A DNA stretch of 38,775 bases from Pseudomonadota bacterium (GCA_018970485.1 JAGWWH010000016.1:1-38775), one strand, 5' to 3'. Shown: positions 1-9,332, counted from the stretch's first letter. Program-made: numbers and translations. The notes: generated by a model not told the origin, from the sequence alone.

Positions 1-190
1 TCCATCTGGAAATAGCAAAGTGCCTTTTCCGTGCATCTTATCATCAGAAAAATCACCTTCGTAACTCCTTCCATCTGGAAATAGCAAAGTGCCTTTTCCG
101 TGCATCTTATCATCAGAAAAATCACCTTCGTAACTCCTTCCATCTAGAAATAGCAAAGTGCCTTTTCCTTGCTTTTTCCATCTAAGAGTA
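1..190 (-). repeat. 69-bp tandem repeat array encoding MORN units
   Basis: Units start at 1, 70 and 139 on the plus strand. Units 1-69 and 70-138 are identical. The third matches for about 30 bases with one change (Pro to Leu in the protein) and then diverges. The array may continue past the window edge. The identity points to recent duplication or gene conversion. Confidence 0.9.
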
Positions 191-723
191 TCCCCCTCCA
201 GACCTTCCTCTACCCCTACGCTTCCAAAATAAACAAGATCTTCTATTGTTAGTGATATTACTCCTAAATCTTCACCTCTCTTTCTATATAAAATTATGTC
301 GTGTGATATTCTGGGTTCTTTTTCCAGTACACCCCTGAGCATATCAATCGATCTATTTGCGGTACTAACTAGATTTGACTGAACTTCTTTTTCGATTCCA
401 CGTCCAGAGTCTTCAATTTGTTCTATTAGATCTCTTTTAATTGAATCTAGGTTTTTGAAATAGAAATTTAAAAATTCACCACCTGAATATAACTTAAATG
501 GCTCTATAAGTGACTCTTTTTTCAAATCAGAGCGTAATAGAAAGACAAGTGGCAGGCTTAAGAGGATTCTCTCCAAAGAGTAAGTTTTTTTTCCAGCTTT
601 ATCAGCAATGTATTCTGAAATTTTTTTAGATAAACTTTCTTCAGATTGAGTTTCTGTTAACGATTCTGTCGAAGAAGAAGAAGAAGAAGAAGAAGAAGAA
701 GAAGAAGAAGAAGACTTAGGCAT
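1..723 (-). CDS. MORN-repeat protein with N-terminal poly-serine tract (3' end cut by window edge)
   Basis: The frame is open from ATG at 723 to the window edge, giving 241 codons without a stop. The protein begins MPK followed by 15 serines, encoded by 14 consecutive TCT codons and one TCG. A helical, charged region follows (residues ~20-165). From about residue 180 there are MORN-type repeats with the pattern Y-E-G-D-F-x(5)-HGKGTLLFPDG. The repeat unit is 23 residues (69 bp); the two copies nearest the edge are identical at DNA level and the third (139-~190) has diverged. MORN repeats bind membranes or proteins and are common in eukaryotes and in effectors of host-associated bacteria. No signal peptide or membrane segment is visible. 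The specific function is unknown; the repeat assignment is firm. Confidence 0.8.
   Translation of the reverse strand, partial: MPKSSSSSSSSSSSSSSSTESLTETQSEESLSKKISEYIADKAGKKTYSLERILLSLPLVFLLRSDLKKESLIEPFKLYSGGEFLNFYFKNLDSIKRDLIEQIEDSGRGIEKEVQSNLVSTANRSIDMLRGVLEKEPRISHDIILYRKRGEDLGVISLTIEDLVYFGSVGVEEGLEGDTLRWKKQGKGTLLFLDGRSYEGDFSDDKMHGKGTLLFPDGRSYEGDFSDDKMHGKGTLLFPDG
670..714 (-). repeat. Trinucleotide microsatellite (TCT)14 coding for serine
   Basis: A pure GAA/TTC triplet run, read as TCT serine codons, directly after the start of the MORN gene. Length changes would alter the serine count but not the reading frame. Confidence 0.9.
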
Positions 724-967
724 AATTATTTTAAGTAAAAAATTAGAAAAGTTGGTCTTCTATCAAAAGGTTGAACTCTGATCTATCAAGATTTCTAAAG
801 ATCTGTTTTAATCTTAATTTTTACCTTTGAGAGATTTTTGAAGTGTAGAAAAAAGTGAAGACTGGTGAGAAAATGGAAAGGCGATTTTGATTTAGGTGTG
901 TTCTGAGATTTTTTGATCTTCTGTGATGAGATGGCACAATAGCTTAAAATTTGCTCAAAAAATAATT

Positions 968-1052
968 TGGTACGGTCGAGAAGATTTGAACTTCCACGGG
1001 TTGCCCCACAACGACCTCAACGTTGCGCGTATACCAATTCCGCCACGACCGC
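968..1052 (-). tRNA. tRNA-Leu(GAG)
   Basis: The reverse complement folds as a class II (long variable arm) tRNA. The acceptor stem GCGGTCG pairs with CGACCGT (G-U at the first pair), the discriminator is A, and CCA is encoded. The anticodon stem CAACG/CGTTG encloses the loop TTGAGGT, giving anticodon GAG, which reads CUC/CUU leucine codons. The 5' end is only 5 bases from the stop codon of the upstream same-strand glutamate dehydrogenase gene, so the tRNA could be processed from that transcript. Confidence 0.93.
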
Positions 1053-1057
1053 ACAAA

Positions 1058-4000
1058 TTATTTCACCAAGGGTTTTAAACGATTTAACGACACTACAAAA
1101 ACTGATAAATCAGGGTTTGCCTGTGTTTTTAGATCAGAAATAAAACCATCAAAACGTTCGACGAGAAAATCTACTGTCCCAATCCAATTCTCAACTGAAT
1201 TTACTTCACAAAGTTTTTTGTCTTCGCAGCTAAAATCAACAATCTGTTTGGCGATACGCATTTGGTAAGAATAAATATCTTCCAAAATAGTCTTGTGCGC
1301 CAAGCGCTGCCAATGATTGGTGACAGGTAGATTACTGATTCTGCTACGAAGCCATTTTAAAGAAAATCTGGTGCCCACAGCGAAATAAATTTTCGCGATT
1401 GTCTTGAGATCAAAATTTGAAGAAGCGGAAATTTCGGCGATGTCGAAAGCGGAAGCGACTGGATCCATCGCTGCAATTCGCGCTGCTAATTTTGCATCAA
1501 CATTGTTTAAGCGATAACGCTCGATTTTGCGCTCGAAAGATTCTTTTGACGCTTGCGCCAAAACTCCCGGAAGAGCCGAATAAAGATCGTCAGCAATTTT
1601 TCTAAAACGCCCGACAACCTTAGACATATCTCCCTTCATCTGATTGCGCAGCAACCACTGAATTGAACGCTCAAGCAACTTATTGGCACTTAAAAACATC
1701 TGCATTTGTAAGTGTGACGCAACTTTACCATCGAGCTTTTCAACCTCTTCCCACACTTCGCGAATGCGGAATGAATCGCAGGCGATGAGGAAATTTTTCA
1801 CTACATCAACCACGCTAAAACCAGTATCTTGTGCGAGCTGACTGATGAAGGTGATGCCCATGCGGTTGACCACAAAATTGGTGATCTGAGTTGCAATAAT
1901 TTCGCGACGTAATTGGTGATTAGCCACCTCATCTGCGAACTTCTCCTGCATGGTTTTTGGGAAGTAAGAAAAGAGCTCACTTTCGAAATATTTATCCTTC
2001 ACCAAATCCGAAGCGAGGATCTGGTTGTAAATATCCATCTTAGCGTAAGCCAACATCACACAAAGCTCAGGGCGAGTCATGCTGATGTGATCATTTTGTC
2101 TTTTATCGATTTCTTTGCGCGTTGGTAAGAACTCGATTTCGCGCTTAAGCAAACCGGTTTTTTCCAAACGATCTAAGAATTGCGACTGCTCACCGAGCAA
2201 TTTAATGCCTTGTGAGCTAGCGATTGATATGGCTTGGGTTTGCAAGCGATTGTCCTCAAGCACGAGACGCCCGACTTCATCAGTCATACTTTCGAGGAAT
2301 TTATTTCTTTCTTCGATCGTTAATTTTTTTGCACGCATTGCCGCAATCAAAGCGATTTTGATGTTCACTTCGTGATCCGAGCAATCTACGCCGGCTGAGT
2401 TATCCATCGCGTCAGTATTGATGCGACCACCACTCAACGCGAATTCGATTCGACCTTTTTGTGTGAAGCCGAGATTTCCACCCTCGCCTATTACTTTGCA
2501 GCGTAGCTCATTGCCATTGATGCGTAGAGGGTCATTGGCGCGATCTCCCACATCTTGATGCGATTCATCTGTGGACTTGACGTAGGTTCCGATTCCGCCG
2601 TTCCAAATCAGATCAACCGGCGCTTTCAGAATTGCTTTGATTAAGTCATTTGGAGCGAGCTCATCTTCCTCGATTCCTAAAATAACTTTTACTTCTGAAG
2701 AAATTTTTAGCGATTTGGCACTACGTTCGAAGATTCCTCCTCCTTTGGAAATCTTGGATTGGTCGTAGTCCATCCAGCTTGAACGTGGCAGGTTAAACAT
2801 ACGCTCACGTTCAACAAAAGATTTTGCCGCATCAGGATTTGGATCGAGAAAAATATGCATGTGGTTAAAGGCCGCAACGAGCTTGATGTGCTTTGAAAGC
2901 AACATGCCGTTACCGAAAACGTCACCAGCTAAATCACCAATTCCAACGCAAGTGAAGTCTTGTGATTGCGTATCAATTCCCATTTCACGGAAGTGACGTA
3001 TCACAGAAATCCAGCCACCCTTTGCGGTGATTCCCATCTTCTTGTGATCGTAACCAACAGAACCACCCGACGCAAAAGCATCGCCCAACCAAAAATTATA
3101 TTCGGCAGAAATTCCGTTGGCGATGTCGGAAAAAGTTGCGGTGCCTTTATCAGCAGCAACTACAAGATAAGGATCAGCTTCGTCGTAACGCACGACATCG
3201 CGCGGATGTTCAATTTTTTTGTTTACGACATTGTCAGTAAGATCAAGCAAACCACGAAGGAAAGTTTTGTAGCATTCAACTCCTTCTTGCTGGAGTTGAT
3301 CACGCGTAAATCCAGTCAAATCGCGCTTCAAGACGAATCCACCTTTCGAACCAACTGGAACGATTACAGCGTTTTTAGTCTGTTGCGCTTTAACCAAACC
3401 AAGAATTTCTGTACGGAAATCTTCCTGACGATCAGACCAGCGAAGCCCGCCACGCGCGACTTTGCCGCCTCTTAAGTGAATGCCCTCAACTTTTGGTGAG
3501 CAGACAAAAATTTCTGCGTAAGGAACTGGTAGAGGAAGTCCTGGAACTTGTTTGCAATCAAGTTTGAAGGACAAGTAGCCTTTAAAACTGCAATCTGGCG
3601 CAGCTTGGTAATAGTTGGTGCGAAGGGTTGCAGTAATTACACCGAAGAATTTTTTGATCACCGCATCATCAGTCACGTCACTAACTCGATTCATCGCCTC
3701 TTTGATTTGCGCAGAAATATTCGCGACTTCTTTGTGTGAAGAGGCTGGATCGAATTTTTCTTCAAAAAGTTTCACCAACAATTTGGTGATATTGGAATAT
3801 CTAACCAAAACATCGGCGATGTATTTGTGGTCGTAGCGAAAGCCGATTTGGTAGAGATATTTGTAGTAAGCGCGAAGCATGTAAACGCTCTTCCAGTCTA
3901 GGTTAGCAACGACAATCAAGCGATTTAAAAAGCCAACTTGCGTCACACCTTGCCAGATCAAATCAACAGTTTTTTCAAAATTATTTTTAATCTCTTCAGA

Positions 4001-5791
4001 AAATTCTTCGCCTGCTTTGCCGAGATTTAAACGGAAATAATGAATCCAAATCTTTTGCTCAGAAACGTTGACGGTGTAGGTCTGTTCGTGGATCACATTA
4101 AATCCAAAACTCTCAAGAACCGGCATTATTTCAGAAAGAATAATTTCTTTTTGCGGAGAATAAATTTTCAACTCGGTGACATCTTTGGTCAGCAGATCAG
4201 AAGATTTGTAGAGATCAAACAAAGCAGAATTTTTCTCTAAACAGCTCTCAATCCTTGATACATCTATTGCCGCACGATTGGCATCAAAACGATTTGAATA
4301 ACTAATCGAGAAAGCTTTTTGATACTTAGCGAAGAGGGAGGCGTATTTTTCTTCACCAAATTTTGCTTTGATCGCCTCGACTAAATCATCGCTCCAATTA
4401 CGCGTCATACGAGTGATTTCAGCTTCAATCTCGGATTCGTCAATTTTTGGAATCTTGTTTTCGGTGCGAATAATAAGATGAAGTCTGCTTAAGTTAGAAT
4501 CGGTGACTTGCACAAAAGAGTCGGTTACTTCGCCTTTGTAAACTCCCTCCAAATATTCTTTAATTTTATAGCGCAGTTCAGAATTGCTACGGTCGCGTGG
4601 GGTAAAAATTAAACAACTAACGAAGCGACTAAATTTATCTTTACGTCCAAAAAACCTAACTTGTGAACGTCCGCAAATCGCCACAATTCCAGTCGCATTT
4701 TTCAACAAATCTTTTTCGCTAATTTGAAAAAGTTCGTCCCGCGGATATGATTCTAGAGTCGAATTAAGATCTTTGTAATTGTGACTTCCTTCAACATAAC
4801 CAGAGCCGGCAATAACCTTGGCTGCCTTGTTACGTATCAAAGGAATTTGGCTGATGCTGCAATTGTAAGCAGAAGAAGTGAAAAGGCCGATAAATCTATA
4901 TTCCCCAATGACTTTGCCTTCAGCAGAAATTTTTTGAACGCGTATTCTTTCGGCGTTGGTAATGCGATGAATTCGTGAACGATAACGCGATTTTAAGATT
5001 TCAATTACGTAAGGATTCGCCACGGAATCCCAGACTTCTTCTGGCGACGAGTTAACGACTAAAGGCTTAAATTCTTCTTGCTTTGAACGAAAAACTCCCA
5101 ACCCAGAATCAACCTCTTCCAAGCAATATTTTCCTTTGCTCACTTGTTTAATTTCAAACTCCTGCGCACCAAGAAAGATAAAATTTCCCCCCACGATCCA
5201 AGAGATAAATTCTTTTACCTCTTTATTATTTTTTATTTGTTTAGCTGCGCTTTGAGCTAGCTCCATCATTGGTTTCCAGTCTTTCACGACTAGGCTAATA
5301 TTAGCTAAAATATTTTCGATTTTTTCCTGCAAAATCTTTAATTCAGAATCGGAATAAACCTTTTCTAAATGTAGCTGAATTACGGATTCCTTACGTGAAT
5401 TTTTTTCCGCTGAAATGCTAATCAACTCGCCCTTGTTGTTACGCACTGTTGAGTAAAGCGGGTGGATGATATTCTTAACCTTTAGTCCGTGATTATCGAG
5501 ATAAGCAACAGTTGAATCGACCAGAAACGGCATGTCTTCATTGACGATGTCGATAAAAGTAAGTTGAGAATTTTTTGGATTAAAAACTCGAACCTTTGCT
5601 TCGGAAGATTTCTTCTTAGCAAAGAATTCAAACCCAAATTGTGCGGCGTTAAAAAGGTCTTCTGGCGAGTATTCATCGAAATCGCCAGTTTTGTTGTCGG
5701 CATAAAAATTTTCGACAAAAGCTAAAAAGTTTTTTGAATTAACTTTTTTTTCTTCAGCGATTGAAACAACACGAGTAATAAGATTTTTCAT
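1058..5791 (-). CDS. gdhB: NAD-specific glutamate dehydrogenase, large 180-kDa type
   Basis: A 1577-residue protein, the size expected of the large bacterial NAD-GDH family (Bact_GDH), which converts glutamate to 2-oxoglutarate and ammonia and so feeds amino-acid carbon into the TCA cycle. A long N-terminal regulatory region (about residues 1-700) precedes the catalytic core. The core contains the glycine- and lysine-rich segment RGGLRWSDRQEDFRTE, the substrate-lysine segment VPVGSKGGFVLKRD, and the stretch ending SGGSVGYDHKKMGITAKGGW. The start is ATG at 5791 without a clear Shine-Dalgarno motif. It lies 56 bp downstream of infC on the same strand, so co-transcription is possible, and it is followed directly by tRNA-Leu. 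Large GDHs are typical of Rickettsiales and other alphaproteobacteria that use glutamate as a carbon source. Confidence 0.95.
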   Translation of the reverse strand: MKNLITRVVSIAEEKKVNSKNFLAFVENFYADNKTGDFDEYSPEDLFNAAQFGFEFFAKKKSSEAKVRVFNPKNSQLTFIDIVNEDMPFLVDSTVAYLDNHGLKVKNIIHPLYSTVRNNKGELISISAEKNSRKESVIQLHLEKVYSDSELKILQEKIENILANISLVVKDWKPMMELAQSAAKQIKNNKEVKEFISWIVGGNFIFLGAQEFEIKQVSKGKYCLEEVDSGLGVFRSKQEEFKPLVVNSSPEEVWDSVANPYVIEILKSRYRSRIHRITNAERIRVQKISAEGKVIGEYRFIGLFTSSAYNCSISQIPLIRNKAAKVIAGSGYVEGSHNYKDLNSTLESYPRDELFQISEKDLLKNATGIVAICGRSQVRFFGRKDKFSRFVSCLIFTPRDRSNSELRYKIKEYLEGVYKGEVTDSFVQVTDSNLSRLHLIIRTENKIPKIDESEIEAEITRMTRNWSDDLVEAIKAKFGEEKYASLFAKYQKAFSISYSNRFDANRAAIDVSRIESCLEKNSALFDLYKSSDLLTKDVTELKIYSPQKEIILSEIMPVLESFGFNVIHEQTYTVNVSEQKIWIHYFRLNLGKAGEEFSEEIKNNFEKTVDLIWQGVTQVGFLNRLIVVANLDWKSVYMLRAYYKYLYQIGFRYDHKYIADVLVRYSNITKLLVKLFEEKFDPASSHKEVANISAQIKEAMNRVSDVTDDAVIKKFFGVITATLRTNYYQAAPDCSFKGYLSFKLDCKQVPGLPLPVPYAEIFVCSPKVEGIHLRGGKVARGGLRWSDRQEDFRTEILGLVKAQQTKNAVIVPVGSKGGFVLKRDLTGFTRDQLQQEGVECYKTFLRGLLDLTDNVVNKKIEHPRDVVRYDEADPYLVVAADKGTATFSDIANGISAEYNFWLGDAFASGGSVGYDHKKMGITAKGGWISVIRHFREMGIDTQSQDFTCVGIGDLAGDVFGNGMLLSKHIKLVAAFNHMHIFLDPNPDAAKSFVERERMFNLPRSSWMDYDQSKISKGGGIFERSAKSLKISSEVKVILGIEEDELAPNDLIKAILKAPVDLIWNGGIGTYVKSTDESHQDVGDRANDPLRINGNELRCKVIGEGGNLGFTQKGRIEFALSGGRINTDAMDNSAGVDCSDHEVNIKIALIAAMRAKKLTIEERNKFLESMTDEVGRLVLEDNRLQTQAISIASSQGIKLLGEQSQFLDRLEKTGLLKREIEFLPTRKEIDKRQNDHISMTRPELCVMLAYAKMDIYNQILASDLVKDKYFESELFSYFPKTMQEKFADEVANHQLRREIIATQITNFVVNRMGITFISQLAQDTGFSVVDVVKNFLIACDSFRIREVWEEVEKLDGKVASHLQMQMFLSANKLLERSIQWLLRNQMKGDMSKVVGRFRKIADDLYSALPGVLAQASKESFERKIERYRLNNVDAKLAARIAAMDPVASAFDIAEISASSNFDLKTIAKIYFAVGTRFSLKWLRSRISNLPVTNHWQRLAHKTILEDIYSYQMRIAKQIVDFSCEDKKLCEVNSVENWIGTVDFLVERFDGFISDLKTQANPDLSVFVVSLNRLKPLVK

Positions 5792-5847
5792 TTTTAAGAA
5801 GAATTAAAAAGCCAGCCCAAGAAAATAATGGGTGACAATATGAAGAA

Positions 5848-6381
5848 TTATTTTTTGACCAATACTACAACCATCTGCATCCCTTCCATCCTCGGATTCA
5901 TTTCGGGTTTAGCGAAAGACTCTGTCTGTGATAAAATTTCTACCATCATTTTTTCCGCCAAATCGCGGTGAGTAATTTCACGTCCCCTCATGCGAATGCT
6001 GATTTTGACTTTATTACCATCCCCGACGAATTCTTTAGTGCGACGAATCTTGGTATCGTAATCGCCCTTACCGATATTGATGGTCATTTTGATCTCTTTT
6101 ACTTCGATTATTTTTTGCTTTTTCTTGGCATCAGCAGCTTTTTTTTGCATCTCATATTTCATCTTACCGATGCTGGCGAGCTTACAAACTGGAGGAACGG
6201 CATTGGGCGATATCTCAACCAAATCTAATCCCGCCTCTTGCGCCATTCTGATTCCTTCCGCAACCGTCATCACCCCCATCATCTCGCCATCTTGATCAAT
6301 TAATCTGATTTCTTTCGCTTTGATTTGGTCGTTAAATTTGAAAAAATTATTTTGCTGAGGTTGAGGTTTATTTGGTTTCAC
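5848..6381 (-). CDS. infC: Translation initiation factor IF-3
   Basis: A 177-residue protein matching IF-3 in length and layout. The N-terminal domain carries FNDQIKAKEIRLIDQDGEM (residues ~16-34), then comes a lysine-rich linker (residues ~80-95) and a C-terminal domain with VKEIKMTINIGKGDYDTK and VKISIRMRGREITHRDLAEK. IF-3 binds the 30S subunit and enforces start-codon choice. The start is GTG at 6381, not ATG; this places the N-terminus about 16 residues before the conserved NDQIKA, as in E. coli. A non-ATG start fits the family, since E. coli infC uses AUU and represses its own translation through it; whether that control works here is inference. No Shine-Dalgarno motif is visible upstream. 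Confidence 0.95.
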   Translation of the reverse strand: MKPNKPQPQQNNFFKFNDQIKAKEIRLIDQDGEMMGVMTVAEGIRMAQEAGLDLVEISPNAVPPVCKLASIGKMKYEMQKKAADAKKKQKIIEVKEIKMTINIGKGDYDTKIRRTKEFVGDGNKVKISIRMRGREITHRDLAEKMMVEILSQTESFAKPEMNPRMEGMQMVVVLVKK

Positions 6382-6459
6382 AGAATTTATTAAATTATTA
6401 AGAAATGCGCTTTTGATAAAAGCGGCCGCAAACTATTTTCGACATTCAAAACATCAACT

Positions 6460-7260
6460 ATGACATTCTCTCCAATCACCCTTCCAGAATTTGATCCAGT
6501 CGCTCTTAATATTGGTCCGCTCGAGATTCGTTGGTATTCCCTCGCCTACATCGCCGGAATTCTTTTCACTCTTTTTTGGCTAAAAACTTGTAACAAAAAA
6601 AATAAATTTCTCTCCGAACAAGCTTACGACGATTGGCTCACTTGGGCAATATTATCGATAATTCTTGGCGGACGTTTCGGTTATGTTTTTTTCTACAATG
6701 CTGAGTATTTCTTCCAAAATCCTTTGGAAATTTTTGCCTTTTGGCACGGCGGAATGTCCTTTCACGGCGGGCTTTTGGGCGCTATTTTTGGAATGTGGCT
6801 CTACGCCAAAAAATACAAAATTAACTTTCTGCAATTAACCGATTGTCTCGCTGTCGCCGCGCCTGTCGGTTTATTTTTTGGCAGACTTGCTAACTTCATA
6901 AATCTCGAACTTTACGGACGCGTTACCGACTCCAGATTTGGCTTAATTTTCCCTAATGCGGGCGATCTTCCACGTCATCCAAGTCAACTCTACGAAGCCT
7001 TTCTCGAAGGAATTTTGCTTTTTGCGATCCTCTTCTCTTTGCAACATTTCACCAAAATTTCCAAACAGATCGGAAAACTGAGCGGAATATTTTTATTACT
7101 TTACGGCTCTTTTCGAATCCTGATTGAAAATTTTCGTGAACCTGACGAACAAATAGGATTTTTTCTCGACAAAATCACCCTCGGCCAACTCCTCTCTTTA
7201 CCTCTAATTATTTCCGGAATTTTTCTGATTTTTTATCACTCGAGAAAGAAGAAAATTTAA
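6460..7260 (+). CDS. lgt: Prolipoprotein diacylglyceryl transferase
   Basis: A 266-residue multi-pass inner-membrane enzyme that transfers diacylglycerol from phosphatidylglycerol to the lipobox cysteine of prolipoproteins. The family hallmarks are visible: WHGGMSFHGGLLGA around residues 95-108 and the Lgt signature FGRLANFINLELYGRVTD around residues 140-157. At least six hydrophobic segments are spread along the chain, starting with IRWYSLAYIAGILFTLFWL. The gene diverges from infC with about 78 bp between them, which must hold both promoters. A likely substrate in this window is the lipoprotein at 29799-30344. Confidence 0.96.
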   Translation: MTFSPITLPEFDPVALNIGPLEIRWYSLAYIAGILFTLFWLKTCNKKNKFLSEQAYDDWLTWAILSIILGGRFGYVFFYNAEYFFQNPLEIFAFWHGGMSFHGGLLGAIFGMWLYAKKYKINFLQLTDCLAVAAPVGLFFGRLANFINLELYGRVTDSRFGLIFPNAGDLPRHPSQLYEAFLEGILLFAILFSLQHFTKISKQIGKLSGIFLLLYGSFRILIENFREPDEQIGFFLDKITLGQLLSLPLIISGIFLIFYHSRKKKI

Positions 7261-7398
7261 AAAAACTCTTGCCCAATTTTAACCTCCTCTCCTTCTAGAG
7301 TTCAGCTTTTTTGATAAATTGCTAAGCCTTGTGGATATTGATCTCAGAGCCTATTCAATTTTCTTAGCTTTAGGAGTTTTTAACCTCACCCGCTGTCA

Positions 7399-7433
7399 AG
7401 CCATTTATTTCTCACCATCAAAAATAAATGGCT
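7399..7433. repeat. 12-bp perfect inverted repeat in the lgt-rhodanese gap
   Basis: The arms AGCCATTTATTT (7399-7410) and its exact complement (7422-7433) flank an 11-base loop. No run of T follows, so it is not a convincing intrinsic terminator. It lies 74 bp before the rhodanese-dnaA pair. The rest of 7261-7506 shows nothing convincing. Confidence 0.5.
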
Positions 7434-7506
7434 TTACTGAAGAGAAGATCTCGCTTGATATTTGCCGCCAACTTTTCTCAAAAAAACTCCCCAAAAACAC
7501 TAAAAG

Positions 7507-7938
7507 ATGTCAGTTACACAAATCAGCCCCGCTGATAGCTTTGCTCTTTTGCAAAAAGATAAAAATTCAGTTTTAGTCGACGTAAGAACTTTCGAAGAAT
7601 TCAGTTTTGTTGGCACGGTCGATCCAACTAATTTTGACGGAAGAATGATTCTCGCTCCATGGAAACTAACTTTATCCATGAAAGAAAATCCAAACTTCGC
7701 CGAAGATCTAACCGAAACGCTAAATAAAATTTTTGGCACTCAGGCCAAAGAAGCTAAAATATTATTTCTTTGTCGTTCTGGCGCCAGATCAGACGCTGCT
7801 GCACGCTTCGCGCTTACTCTTGGATATTCAAACTGCTTTAATATTTCTGGCGGCTTTGAAGGTGACCTCGATGAGAACAAAAAAAGAGGAAAGATGAACG
7901 GCTGGAAGGCTGAAGAACTGCCGTGGAAACAATCATGA
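7507..7938 (+). CDS. Rhodanese-like domain protein
   Basis: A 143-residue single-domain rhodanese. The N-terminal part has VLVDVRTFEEFSFVGTVD (residues ~20-37) and the active-site loop is CRSGARSDAAA, with the catalytic cysteine at about residue 95, followed by NISGGFEGDLD. Rhodaneses move sulfane sulfur from donors to acceptors; the natural acceptor cannot be told from sequence. It is cytoplasmic, without signal peptide or membrane segment. Its TGA stop overlaps the likely dnaA ATG as ATGA (7935-7938), so the two genes are probably translationally coupled. Why a sulfurtransferase should be tied to the replication initiator is unclear. Confidence 0.9.
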   Translation: MSVTQISPADSFALLQKDKNSVLVDVRTFEEFSFVGTVDPTNFDGRMILAPWKLTLSMKENPNFAEDLTETLNKIFGTQAKEAKILFLCRSGARSDAAARFALTLGYSNCFNISGGFEGDLDENKKRGKMNGWKAEELPWKQS

Positions 7939-9317
7939 TGCAACAAGCCTTACAAAACACATCTTCTGACGATTTCTTTTCCGACTTCTCCCAAGCATGT
8001 CAGGCAGAACTTGGCAGTGAAATATTCAACAAATGGTTTGCACCGCTTGAACTTTTTTCAGATCTAAACAGCGAGGTTGTTTTTGCTGCGCCCTCCAAAT
8101 TTGTACGCGACTGGATTATTCGCGAGTTCGTTGAAACCAAAATCCTTACCAAAATTGCCCAAAAATCTCGCCCGAGCATTAAAAAAGTTACGGTAATTTG
8201 CCTTGCTCAACCAATTGCAGCGATCGCGCCGACAACAGAAAAAATTATCAATCTTTCCAAGCACGACAACGTCTTCGCCTTTGGAACCGAGTTAAATAAA
8301 CGCTACAATTTCGAAAATTTCGTCAGTGCTAAATACAATAAAATGGCGGCATCGATGGCAAAAATTGCTGCTGGCATCGATTCTCAAATAAGTCTCTTCG
8401 ACGACAAAATTCCTCTCTTCATTCACGGTGGAGTTGGCATGGGTAAAACTCACCTCGCACAAGCAATCGCTTGGAAAATTCAAGAATTCGATAAATCAAA
8501 AAAAATCGTCTATCTCTCTGCCGAAAAATTCATGTATCACTTCGTGCAATCAATTCGCAGCAACGACGTGATGGGCTTTAAAGAAAAGATGCGCTCGATT
8601 GACGTGCTAATCGTCGACGACGTGCAATTCATCGCCGGTAAAGAAAGCACGCAGCAAGAATTCATGAATTGTTTCAATTATTTGGTCGAAGCAAACAAGC
8701 AGGTCGTACTAGTCTGCGACCGCCGCCCTTCTGATCTCGAGAATGTTGACGAAAAGCTAAAATCGCGCATTTCTGGTGGAATGATCGTCAATTTTAAAAA
8801 CCCAGATTACGCCGATCGCCTCGCGATTTTGCAGGCTAAATCCAAAATAATGGGCCACGAAATTTGCGAAAATATTTTAAGCTTCATTGCCGAAAATATT
8901 ACTGGATCAGTTCGCGATCTCGAAGGCGCACTAAAAAAATTAATCGCTGAAAAAGTTTTCGCTGAAACTGAAATCACCCTCGAAGCCGCGCGCGAAGCTC
9001 TTGCCGGCTACAACAACAAACCAAAAATCAAAACTACGGTCGAGACAATTCAGCAAATCGTCGGCGAATTTTACGACGTCAGCACCAAAGCTCTAACTTC
9101 CAAAACCAGAGAAAGACGAATCTCCCGCCCGCGCCAAATCGCAATGTATTTGATCAAAACTCACACTGAAGAAAGCCTGCCAAAAATCGGTGCTGCTTTT
9201 GGCGGTAAAAATCACGCAACAGTGATTCACGCCTGCAAGCTCATTAAACAAATGATGGAAGTGGACGCAAAAATGCTGCAGGAAGTTAAGGCTTTAGAAG
9301 AGAAAATCGCGAGATAG
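7935..9317 (+). CDS. dnaA: Chromosomal replication initiator protein DnaA
   Basis: A 460-residue DnaA from ATG 7935; an upstream in-frame GTG at 7923 would give 464 residues. ATG 7935 is preferred because it forms an ATGA overlap with the rhodanese stop and has TGGAAA a few bases upstream. Domain I (residues ~10-90) mediates protein contacts and domain II is a short linker. The AAA+ domain III has Walker A GGVGMGKTH (about residue 165) and Walker B VLIVDDVQF (about residue 225). Domain IV ends in the DnaA signature GAAFGGKNHATVIHACKLI, which recognises DnaA boxes. I saw no cluster of DnaA boxes and no dnaN or gidA neighbour, so the replication origin need not be here. Confidence 0.97.
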   Translation: MMQQALQNTSSDDFFSDFSQACQAELGSEIFNKWFAPLELFSDLNSEVVFAAPSKFVRDWIIREFVETKILTKIAQKSRPSIKKVTVICLAQPIAAIAPTTEKIINLSKHDNVFAFGTELNKRYNFENFVSAKYNKMAASMAKIAAGIDSQISLFDDKIPLFIHGGVGMGKTHLAQAIAWKIQEFDKSKKIVYLSAEKFMYHFVQSIRSNDVMGFKEKMRSIDVLIVDDVQFIAGKESTQQEFMNCFNYLVEANKQVVLVCDRRPSDLENVDEKLKSRISGGMIVNFKNPDYADRLAILQAKSKIMGHEICENILSFIAENITGSVRDLEGALKKLIAEKVFAETEITLEAAREALAGYNNKPKIKTTVETIQQIVGEFYDVSTKALTSKTRERRISRPRQIAMYLIKTHTEESLPKIGAAFGGKNHATVIHACKLIKQMMEVDAKMLQEVKALEEKIAR

Positions 9318-9332
9318 ATTTCTGTTGAACAC

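Noticed and set aside
1-190. Possible CRISPR-like array of 69-bp repeats
   Set aside because: The units are contiguous without spacers and encode in-frame MORN motifs.
2966-3475. Plus-strand open frame of 169 codons
   Set aside because: It is entirely antisense to the conserved catalytic region of glutamate dehydrogenase and has no recognisable domain.
7319-7576. 85-codon ORF between lgt and the rhodanese gene
   Set aside because: It starts at TTG, overlaps the rhodanese start out of frame, and has no domain or coupling to support it.
7923-7934. GTG at 7923 as the dnaA start
   Set aside because: ATG 7935 gives a better spaced purine site and a classic ATGA coupling with the rhodanese stop; the upstream GTG remains possible.
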